Positions 6,357 to 12,544 of a stretch of DNA of 19,684 nt are shown piece by piece. The notes beneath the pieces are model-generated. The model had not been told where the DNA came from, made no database searches, and was given only the letters and a program-made list of their open reading frames with translations. Each line of letters begins with the position of its first letter. Position 1 is the first letter of the stretch. The DNA lies in the NCBI GenBank assembly GCA_937897645.1, contig CALCNV010000005.1, positions 1 through 19,684 on the forward strand, given 5' to 3'. The translations under genes and the position numbers were made by a program. This DNA is from an uncultured Lysobacteraceae bacterium (GTDB lineage Bacteria > Pseudomonadota > Gammaproteobacteria > Xanthomonadales > Xanthomonadaceae).

Positions 6357-8270
6357 TCACAGCCCGCAGAAGCAATACACCAGGGTCTTCACTGGTGCGC
6401 CGCTGCGATCGGTGGCGGCTGACTGCACGAAGCGTAGCTGGGCTTCGGTTTCCGGCATGGTCTTGATAAGCAGCGCGCGGGCGAAATCCGAATCCCTCAA
6501 CAGCGCGGCGCCCATGTTGCTGCTGGCGAAGCCACTCATGAACTGCGCGAACGGCGTGACCATTTTTTCCACGTAACGCACGCGATAATCGCCGGCCTTG
6601 CCCAGCTTGGCGCGTGCAGCGGCATCGGCGACCGCGGCATCGAAGCCGCCCAGCTCATCCACCAGGCCACGTTCTTTCGCCTGTGCACCGCTCCACACGC
6701 GACCACGCGCAACCGCATCAACGTCTTCCACCGGCTTCTTGCGTGCCGCGGCGACCTTGCCAGTGAAGTCCGCATAGCCCTTGTCGATCACCGACTGGAT
6801 CACGCGACCCACCGCCGGATCCATCGGCCGGGTGATGTCGAACGCACCGGCGAAGCGCGTGGTGCCGACGCCGTCGGTAGTGACGCCGATCTTGTCCAGC
6901 GTGCGGGTGACATTGGGAATCAGGCCGAAGATGCCGATAGAACCGGTGATGGTGGACGGATCGGCGTAGATGCGATCGGCGTTCATCGAAATCCAGTAAC
7001 CACCCGAAGCCGCCAGGTCGCCCATCGACACCACCACCGGCTTGCCGGCGGCTTTCAGTGCGGCGACTTCACGACGGATTTCTTCCGATGGATACACGCC
7101 ACCGCCCGGTGAATCCACGCGCAGAACCACGGCCTTCACGTCGTCGTCGTCACGCGCTTCGCGCAACAGCGCGGAGGTGGACTTGCCACCGACGGTGCCG
7201 GCCGGTTGCTCGCCATCGGTGATCTCGCCTTCGGCGACGACCACGGCCACCTGCGGACGCGCATCGCCCAGCACCAGGTGCTTGGCATCGTGCTGCATCA
7301 GGTAAGCATCCATGGAGACATTGCGGAAGCCGCCTTCGGCATCTTCGTCAGCCACGCCACGCTCGGCCAGCAGGGTTTCCAGCTCTTCCTGCGTCTTCAG
7401 GCCGTCGACCAGCTTCTGCTGCAGCGCGAACTTGGCCAGGTCACCGCCTGCGGCGGCGATGCCTTCGGGCATGGTGTCGATGCCGGCCGCAAGCTGCGCC
7501 GGGGTCAGCTTGCGGGCGGTGGCGATGTCCTGCAGGTAGCGCGCCCAGATGTCATTCATCCAGTACAGGTCGGCTTCCTTGGATTCGGCCGAAGCGGCAT
7601 CAAGGATGTAAGGTTCGGCGGCGGACTTGAATTCGCCCACGCGGAACAGGTGCACGTCCACGCCCAGCTTTTCCTGCAGGCCGCGGCGGTAGTACTGGCG
7701 GTAACGACCCAGTCCCTCCAGCAGCATGCTGCCCATCGGATCGATGTAGATCTCGTTGGCTTGTGCGGCCAGCAGGTACTGCGACTGCTCCAGGTTTTCA
7801 CCGAAGGCCACGATCTGCTTGCCGGATGCTTTGAAGCGCGCAAGCGACGCCGCCACTTCGCGCATCGAGGCATAGCCGCTGGCCTGCAGTCCATCGACGC
7901 GCAACAGCATGCGCTCGATGTTCTTGTCGTCCTTGGCGGCGTCGATGGCGCGGACCAGGTCGCGCAGCTGGATTTCCTCGGCGCTCTTGTCGCCCATGGC
8001 CCTGGCCAGCGCGCGGCGGATCGGATCGACGCTGAATTGTTCAACCAGACGGCCTTCCGGCGCGATCACCAGCGTGGTGCGGGTGTCGAGCGGCTTGCCA
8101 CCCTTGCCGCTGGCCATCATGCCGCCCATGGCGGCGACGAAGATGACCAGGAACAGGAACAGCAGGCCGAAGAACAGGACGTTGAGGATCAACCTGCGGG
8201 TGAAATTCATCACGTTCCACAGGCCGACGAAGAAGGCGGCAATGGGACCGCGACGGACAGGTTGATTCAT
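6357..8270 (-). CDS. sppA: Signal peptide peptidase SppA, 67K type
   Basis: SppA is a membrane-bound serine protease (family S49) that degrades cleaved signal peptides. The protein has 637 residues, close to the roughly 618 of the E. coli long form with its tandem N- and C-terminal domains. A single transmembrane segment lies at about 28-50. The catalytic lysine is Lys215 (GEFKSAAEPY) and the nucleophile is Ser422 (GDLAASGGYWIS), matching the Lys/Ser dyad split across the two repeats. Other family signatures are DSPGGG (386-391) and GSIGIFG. GGAG about 9 bases before the ATG at 8270 supports the start. The last residues (YCFCGL) are cysteine-rich, which is unusual but in frame. The gene is flanked on both sides by long inverted repeats and is probably transcribed alone. 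Confidence 0.95.
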   Translation of the reverse strand: MNQPVRRGPIAAFFVGLWNVMNFTRRLILNVLFFGLLFLFLVIFVAAMGGMMASGKGGKPLDTRTTLVIAPEGRLVEQFSVDPIRRALARAMGDKSAEEIQLRDLVRAIDAAKDDKNIERMLLRVDGLQASGYASMREVAASLARFKASGKQIVAFGENLEQSQYLLAAQANEIYIDPMGSMLLEGLGRYRQYYRRGLQEKLGVDVHLFRVGEFKSAAEPYILDAASAESKEADLYWMNDIWARYLQDIATARKLTPAQLAAGIDTMPEGIAAAGGDLAKFALQQKLVDGLKTQEELETLLAERGVADEDAEGGFRNVSMDAYLMQHDAKHLVLGDARPQVAVVVAEGEITDGEQPAGTVGGKSTSALLREARDDDDVKAVVLRVDSPGGGVYPSEEIRREVAALKAAGKPVVVSMGDLAASGGYWISMNADRIYADPSTITGSIGIFGLIPNVTRTLDKIGVTTDGVGTTRFAGAFDITRPMDPAVGRVIQSVIDKGYADFTGKVAAARKKPVEDVDAVARGRVWSGAQAKERGLVDELGGFDAAVADAAARAKLGKAGDYRVRYVEKMVTPFAQFMSGFASSNMGAALLRDSDFARALLIKTMPETEAQLRFVQSAATDRSGAPVKTLVYCFCGL

Positions 8271-8375
8271 GGGGGCAGGCTCCGGATAACTGAGGCCAGC
8301 TTAGCGGCTGGCCGCACCGCTTTCATGCCCCTTTAGTCATTAGTTGAAAACCAGCCATTCAGCCACACGCGTTGG

Positions 8376-8453
8376 GTAGGAGCGCCCCATGGGCGCGAGC
8401 TTTTGCTTTTCCCGGGTTGGATCGAAAAGCTCGCGCCCATGGGGCGCTCCTAC
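8376..8453. repeat. Perfect 29-bp inverted repeat overlapping the MATE stop codon
   Basis: The arms 8376-8404 and 8425-8453 are exact reverse complements around a 20-base loop. The arm begins GTAGGAGCGC, contains the palindromic core CCCATGGG and ends in TTTT on the loop side. The arm type (GTAGGAGCG, then GGGCGCGA) matches a dispersed repeat common in Xanthomonadaceae. The TAG stop of the minus-strand MATE gene (8450-8452) lies inside the outer arm. It can form a strong hairpin at the end of that mRNA and may serve as its terminator, though the T-run is on the loop side. Confidence 0.9.
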
Positions 8454-9814
8454 CGCCTTGCGGGCAGCAAGCGCTTGCTGCTGCGCTGGAAGCGTGCCGC
8501 CAGCAGCACCGCGGCCGCAGTCAGGCCCAGGATCAGGCCCATCCACATGCCCTGCGGCCCCCAGCCAAGCCCCAGGCCCAGGCCGATGCCCAGCGGCATG
8601 CCCAGGCCCCAATACGACACGACCGCCAGCCACATCGGCACGCGCGTGTCCTTGAGCCCACGCAGCGCGCCCGCCGACAGCACCTGCACACCGTCCGGGA
8701 ACTGGAACGCGGCCGCGTACAGCAGCAGGTTGCCGGCCAGCGCCGCCACCGCCACGTCGCGCGTGTACAGCGCCACCACCGCGTCATGGCCCAGCAGCAA
8801 GGCCGTGGCGGACAGGGCCTGGGTCACCAGCACGATGACGTAGCCGGCGTGCGCGGCGCGACGGATGCCGTGCGGATCGCCGGCGCCCATCGCATGGCCC
8901 ACGCGCACGGTAGTGGCTTCGGCAATGCCCATGGGAATCATGAAACACAGCGCCGACACGTTGATCGCGATCTGGTGCGCGGCGGCAGGCACGGCGCCCA
9001 ATCGCGCGATCAGCAGCGCGGTCACGATGAACAGGCTGCCTTCCATCAACACGGTCACGCCAATGGGCAGGCCGGTACGCAACAGTTGCGCGATGTCGGC
9101 AGCACGCGGCGGATCGAAATGGGCGAACAGTTTCAGTTCGGCGAAACGTTTTGCATTCCACAGGTACACCGCGAAGGCGATGGCCTGCGCCCACATCATG
9201 ATCGCCGAGGCCACGCCCAATCCGGCCGCACCCAGTTCCGGCGCGCCCCAGCGACCGAACGCGAACGCGTAGCCCAAGGGTGCCAGCAGCAGCAAGCCAC
9301 CGAAGCCGAGCAGCATGGTCGGCAAGGTCCAGTGCATGCCTTCGCTGAGGTAGCGCATGCAGAAGAACAGCGTCAACGCCGGCACGCCCCAGCGGATCCC
9401 ATGCAGGAAGCCGGTTGCGCCGGGGATGATGTCGGGCGCAATGCCGAACGGCCCCAGCGCATGCGGTGCCAGGCTGAGGAAGGCGAACATCAAGGCGCCC
9501 AGCCCCAGCGACAACCACAAGGCCTGGCGGAACACCGGGCCGATTTCATCGCGACGTCCGGCGCCGTTCAATTGCGATACCGAAGCCGTCAACGCGATCA
9601 GCGTGCCGATCGGCACCATCATCGGCAACCACAGCAGCGCGGTGCCGATGGTCACCGCCGCCAGTGTTTGCGTGCCGTGGTGGCCGGCGATGACGTTGTC
9701 GACGAAGCCGATCAGCCCGGTCGACACATGGCCCAGCACCAGGGGCAGCGCGAGCGTTGCCGTGGTGCGCACTTCAGTGCCGAAGCGTGGGGCTTGGGGG
9801 GTGGGGGAAGCCAT
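8450..9814 (-). CDS. MATE family multidrug/Na+ antiporter (NorM-like)
   Basis: This inner-membrane exporter of the MATE family couples drug or metabolite efflux to H+ or Na+ entry. With the start at MASPTPQAP (ATG at 9814) it has 454 residues, the usual NorM length (about 457). It shows about twelve hydrophobic segments in two similar halves (for example LALPLVLGHVSTGLIGFVDN near the start and LLRTGLPIGVTVLMEGSLF in the middle), with conserved features such as SVSQLNGAG and AAAHQIAINV. A frame extension to 9952 adds 46 polar residues that overlap the divergent gene and is rejected. No strong ribosome site is seen. The substrate cannot be predicted. It is divergent from the DUF4286 gene with a 74-base gap, and its stop lies in a perfect inverted repeat. 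Confidence 0.92.
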   Translation of the reverse strand: MASPTPQAPRFGTEVRTTATLALPLVLGHVSTGLIGFVDNVIAGHHGTQTLAAVTIGTALLWLPMMVPIGTLIALTASVSQLNGAGRRDEIGPVFRQALWLSLGLGALMFAFLSLAPHALGPFGIAPDIIPGATGFLHGIRWGVPALTLFFCMRYLSEGMHWTLPTMLLGFGGLLLLAPLGYAFAFGRWGAPELGAAGLGVASAIMMWAQAIAFAVYLWNAKRFAELKLFAHFDPPRAADIAQLLRTGLPIGVTVLMEGSLFIVTALLIARLGAVPAAAHQIAINVSALCFMIPMGIAEATTVRVGHAMGAGDPHGIRRAAHAGYVIVLVTQALSATALLLGHDAVVALYTRDVAVAALAGNLLLYAAAFQFPDGVQVLSAGALRGLKDTRVPMWLAVVSYWGLGMPLGIGLGLGLGWGPQGMWMGLILGLTAAAVLLAARFQRSSKRLLPARR

Positions 9815-9888
9815 GGGTTCATCATCATCCAACTGCGGTCGCGCACACGCGCTGGCACCGGGTTGGCAGGCCGCGTAGTCTACGCCGG

Positions 9889-10197
9889 ATGGCGCTGATC
9901 TACGAAGTAAACCTGAGCGTGGAGCACGCGATCGCGGACGATTTCCGCGCATGGCTGATCGTGCACGTGCAGGACATGCTGGAACTTCCGGGTTTTACCG
10001 ATGCGCGCATCCTGGAAGTGCTGGATATCGAGGACGCCGGACGGGTGGTATTCCGCACCCACTACACCCTGCCCGACCAGGCTGCGCTGGATGCCTACCT
10101 GCGCGAACACGCGGCGCGCATGCGCGCGGCAGGCATCGCGCGTTTCGGCGACCGCTTCAGCGCAAGCCGCCACGTGTTGCGTGATTTGGGCGATTAA
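9889..10197 (+). CDS. DUF4286 family protein
   Basis: This small cytoplasmic protein of 102 residues starts MALIYEVNLSVEHAI and continues with FRAWLIVHVQDMLELPGF. This is the typical pattern of DUF4286, a family with a ferredoxin-like or dimeric alpha-beta barrel-like appearance and no assigned reaction. The remaining part (VVFRTHYTLPDQAALDAYLREHAARMR) is also characteristic. There is no signal peptide, membrane segment or catalytic motif. ATG 9889 is preferred because the frame upstream reads into the divergent MATE promoter region and the homologous domain starts at this methionine. The 28-bp tandem repeat array begins about 50 bases after the stop. Confidence 0.85.
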   Translation: MALIYEVNLSVEHAIADDFRAWLIVHVQDMLELPGFTDARILEVLDIEDAGRVVFRTHYTLPDQAALDAYLREHAARMRAAGIARFGDRFSASRHVLRDLGD

Positions 10198-10486
10198 GGA
10201 AGGCTTGGATAGCGAGCTTTACCCAGAGTGGGCTTTCAAAAAATCTCGTTCGTAGTGAGCCTGTCCAGAAATCCCGTTCGTGGTGAGCCTGTCCAGAAAT
10301 CCCGTTCGTGGTGAGCCTGTCCAGAAATCCCGTTCGTGGTGAGCCTGTCGAACCACGCTCTTGCGATAGACCGATAGACCACATCACTTCATATTTCCGC
10401 GAAAGGCATGGTTCGACACAGCCTGCCCGGACTTGATCCTGGCCTCACCACGAACGGGTTTAAGAGTCGAGTCATTGCTGTATCGA
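10198..10486. other. Repeat-filled gap between DUF4286 and DUF3106 genes
   Basis: This convergent gap of about 290 bases is made almost entirely of the dispersed repeat: the tandem array, then a short unique stretch (10361-10406), then an inverted partial copy (TGGTTCGACA near 10409, TCACCACGAACGGGTT near 10445-10460) split by roughly 20 unrelated bases. The two orientations could fold into a large cruciform or terminator for both flanking genes. No gene is seen. Confidence 0.7.
10247..10360 (+). repeat. 28-bp tandem repeat array of a dispersed element
   Basis: Copies of a 28-base unit (CGTTCGTGGTGAGCC, TGTCCAGAAATCC) start at 10247, 10275, 10303 and 10331. The first differs at one base (GTAGTG), and the last breaks off after GAGCCTGTC into GAACCACGCTC. 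That last copy is the full-length form of a dispersed repeat (CGTTCGTGGTGAGCCTGTCG plus AACCACG). A related inverted copy with an internal insertion lies at about 10409-10462, and another copy lies inside priA (14545-14580). There are no unique spacers, so it is not a CRISPR array. Confidence 0.9.
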
Positions 10487-11098
10487 TCAACGATCCAGCT
10501 GCTCCTGCAGCCAAGCACTCCGACGCGACGCAGGAACCGTCAACAGTTCCGCACGTAAAGCTTCGCGATCCTGCGGTGGCGTGCGTTGCGCCAGCACTGC
10601 AAGATCCGCACGTTGTTGCGCGTCCATGCCACGCAGCACGGTGAGCAAGGGCGAGCGCTGGTCGGCAGGCACGTAGGCCAGCAGCGGATGCAATTTCGCA
10701 AAGTCCGCACCGAGGGCCTGCCCGAGTCGCCAGCCGTGGCGCTGCGTTACATCAAGTGCCGCGAATTCCGCACGCAATGCCTGCTGGCGTTCGGGCGGGA
10801 AGGTCGCCACTTCCGCGGCGATGGCACGCAGTGCGCTGCGTTCATCCGCATCCAGTGCCAACCAGGCCTGGTAACGCGCACGACGATCTTCGCGCTCACG
10901 GCGCGGCAGTGCGTCCCACGCGGCGAGGCGCAGCAGGAAACTACTCCGCTGGTCCGGCGTCATCGCCTGCAGGCGTGCGCTGCGTTCCTGCATGTCCGCC
11001 TGCACGGCGACTGGCGATATGGCAGGCGCAGCGATCACCACCCCGACCATGGCCAGTAGGGCCACACCGATCCAGCGCGATCTGTCAGAGCTGCGCAT
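10487..11098 (-). CDS. DUF3106 family protein
   Basis: This 203-residue protein starts at MRSSDRSRW (ATG at 11098), with GGGAAA upstream and a 14-base overlap with the end of the sigma-like gene, so translation is probably coupled. An N-terminal hydrophobic segment (about 9-24, VALLAMVGVVIAAPA) is either a signal peptide or an anchor. The rest is charged and helical, with repeated blocks of the DUF3106 type (MTPDQRSSFLLRLAAWDALP, FPPERQQALRAEFAALD, TPPQDREALRAELL) that resemble the helical repeats of periplasmic stress sensors. DUF3106 has no established function. By gene order it may be the envelope partner of the upstream membrane-anchored sigma-like protein; this is an inference. Confidence 0.82.
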   Translation of the reverse strand: MRSSDRSRWIGVALLAMVGVVIAAPAISPVAVQADMQERSARLQAMTPDQRSSFLLRLAAWDALPRREREDRRARYQAWLALDADERSALRAIAAEVATFPPERQQALRAEFAALDVTQRHGWRLGQALGADFAKLHPLLAYVPADQRSPLLTVLRGMDAQQRADLAVLAQRTPPQDREALRAELLTVPASRRSAWLQEQLDR

Positions 11099-12086
11099 CG
11101 GACGTTTCCCTCGAGTCTGTTGGCGCCGCAGGATCGGCCTGCGTGGTGGCTCTGTCTTCTTCCACCACGGCCTGCCTTGTAGCGCCGTACCAAGCGAAGA
11201 AATCCGCTTCACGTGCGATGGCTTCGTCCTGGTCGTCGAGGACAAAATCGAAATCCGGATGGGTGATCAACGCGGTGTTCGCATCGAACGTCGCGGCAGG
11301 CGGTTGTGCAGGCAAGGCTTCGCTGCTGATTTCCACCCCGTCATCCACGCGCATCGCGCCAGGCGCGGGCGCGCGGTCGAACGAACCGGAGGCACGCCAT
11401 TGCGGCCACCACGTGGCGGCCAAGGCCAGCGCACAGACCGCGAGCACCAGCACGATCCGCGGCCAACGCCGCCTGCCGGATTCCCCGCCTGTTGCTGCAT
11501 CGGCAACAACCGTCGCGGCGGTGGCGCCGCGTTCGATCCGCACGCCGGTGATGGCGGCCTCGCGCAAGCGCGCCAGGCGGGCAAGGCGCTCCGGCGGCAG
11601 GTCGCGCAGCTGCTGCTGGATGGTTTCCCCCAGCGTGCGCCAGGCCAGCGCATCGGCCTGGCCCTCGGTATCGCGCGGACAAGCCGCGGCCAGCGCGTCC
11701 TGGTACGCCGCCGGGGCGATGCCAAGCACCTTGGCCGCCTCGGTTTCAGGCAAACCCGCGACCAGGCGCAGCAACAGTGCCTGGCGCGGCACGGACTCCA
11801 GATGCACCAGTGCCCGCATATCGGGTGGCCACTGCGCCGTCGCCGCATCGCGACGCAGGGGCGGAGCCGCCACCAGCAGCGCCCAGAAGCGCTGCGACCA
11901 GTCGGCCATGGGCAAGGCAGCGGCATGGTTGCGGAAGGCACGCATGGCCGCGGCCAGGGCGGCATCACCGACTTCGCGGTCCCCGCACTGCAACTCGCCG
12001 AACAGGGCGCCCCGGCGCTCGACGCCGCGCAGGAAGGCAGAAAGTGCGGCAGGCGCAGCCGCGGCGTCATTCAGGGTGCTGGGCAT
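11085..12086 (-). CDS. Sigma-70-like protein fused to a transmembrane anchor
   Basis: This 333-residue protein has three parts. Residues 14-135 resemble an ECF-type sigma factor: a helical segment (FLRGVERRGALFGELQCGD, then DAALAAAMRAFR and WSQRFWALL) where region 2 would be, then a region-4-like helix-turn-helix (VPRQALLLRLVAGLPETEAAKVLGIAPAAYQDALAAA, about 99-135). A basic linker (RRRWPR, 205-210) leads into one hydrophobic helix (about 211-227). An acidic C-terminal domain follows (FDANTALITHPDFDFVLDDQDEAI and EADFFAWYG). The sigma region 2 looks degenerate. It overlaps the DUF3106 gene. The likely role is an inner-membrane regulator or a cognate sigma/anti-sigma combination in one chain. 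Similar sigma-annotated proteins occur in relatives, from memory. There is no clear ribosome site before the ATG at 12086. Confidence 0.72.
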   Translation of the reverse strand: MPSTLNDAAAAPAALSAFLRGVERRGALFGELQCGDREVGDAALAAAMRAFRNHAAALPMADWSQRFWALLVAAPPLRRDAATAQWPPDMRALVHLESVPRQALLLRLVAGLPETEAAKVLGIAPAAYQDALAAACPRDTEGQADALAWRTLGETIQQQLRDLPPERLARLARLREAAITGVRIERGATAATVVADAATGGESGRRRWPRIVLVLAVCALALAATWWPQWRASGSFDRAPAPGAMRVDDGVEISSEALPAQPPAATFDANTALITHPDFDFVLDDQDEAIAREADFFAWYGATRQAVVEEDRATTQADPAAPTDSRETSDAQL

Positions 12087-12402
12087 CGCAAAACCGGGGG
12101 AATGGTGGACGCATCATAGCCGCGCTGGACCGTGTGCCGGATCGCCACAATCGCTTGACAAATGCGTTGAATCCTATTTTTCAGGCACATTCGGGGCCTT
12201 GCCCCAAAACAGGTTGTGCACAGCAGTCACGCGATCGTCATGGGCCTGTCCGGGGACAGCATGAAAGGCTTTGTTGCATTTGTGTTTCACGGCCAAGTGC
12301 ATGATTGAAATAGGATTTATACGGTTGGCGCTTTTTTCGCCAACCACGCAATGATGCCCGCCGCAGCAGTGTGAAAGCGTGGAGCATGGGTTTGATGCAC
12401 AG

Positions 12403-12429
12403 TTTTATCCACAGACCATGTGGATAAAA
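12403..12429. promoter_or_regulatory. Pair of inverted perfect DnaA boxes
   Basis: TTATCCACA at 12405-12413 and its reverse complement TGTGGATAA at 12419-12427 both match the strict DnaA-box consensus. They sit in an 11-bp perfect inverted repeat with a five-base centre. Weaker near-matches (TTGTGCACA and TGATGCACA) lie upstream. The pair is about 115 bases before the preferred priA start, so DnaA could regulate priA. A plain RNA hairpin is the alternative, since the same bases can pair. Confidence 0.6.
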
Positions 12430-12450
12430 GAGAATCTCCATGCACAACCG

Positions 12451-12500
12451 GCACTTGCGCGGTTTTCGTCATCCTGGCGACAACAATCACGCGCAAGTGC
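12451..12500. repeat. 11-bp inverted repeat in the priA leader
   Basis: GCACTTGCGCG (12451-12461) and CGCGCAAGTGC (12490-12500) are exact reverse complements with a 28-base loop. They lie between the DnaA-box pair and the preferred priA start, so the mRNA leader could form this stem. If priA starts at ATG 12440 instead, the repeat is inside the coding region. Confidence 0.6.
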
Positions 12501-12544
12501 AGCAAGTCGTCGAGGTGCTTGCGCGCATCGGTAAACTGGCGCGG

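Larger units (their letters stand above)
12087..12544. other. Divergent regulatory region between the sigma-like gene and priA
   Basis: About 450 bases with no convincing gene but many small symmetric elements. They are GGGGC-CTT-GCCCC near 12195-12207, CTGTCC-GG-GGACAG near 12245-12260, GGTTGGCG/CGCCAACC (12323-12345, T-rich loop), the inverted DnaA boxes at 12403-12429 and an 11-bp inverted repeat at 12451-12500. TATGAT (minus strand, 12113-12118) could be a -10 for the sigma-like gene, without a good -35. TTGACA at 12155-12160 has no properly spaced -10. Confidence 0.6.

Noticed and set aside
7206..8336. Plus-strand open frame opposite sppA
   Set aside because: It has no recognisable domain and lies antisense to an unmistakable SppA.
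8372..9898. Long plus-strand open frame opposite the MATE gene
   Set aside because: Its product is a Gln/His/Arg-rich low-complexity chain, while the minus strand encodes a clear twelve-helix transporter. It is a GC-rich shadow frame.
10247..10360. Possible CRISPR array
   Set aside because: The 28-base units are head-to-tail with no spacers and no cas genes nearby; it is a tandem repeat.
12155..12180. TTGACA with TATTTT as a promoter for priA
   Set aside because: The spacing is only 14 bases, too short for a normal sigma-70 promoter.
10756..12264. Plus-strand open frame of about 500 residues opposite the DUF3106 and sigma-like genes
   Set aside because: Its composition is Ala/Arg/Ser-rich without domains; the minus-strand products have signal or membrane segments and family features.
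12168..12318. Possible MITE bounded by AATCCTATTT and AAATAGGATT
   Set aside because: The matching arms are only about 10 bases, with no clear target-site duplication. Chance or remnant cannot be separated.
12190..12430. Possible replication origin
   Set aside because: There are only two strict DnaA boxes, no AT-rich unwinding region and no dnaA, rpmH or gyrB nearby.
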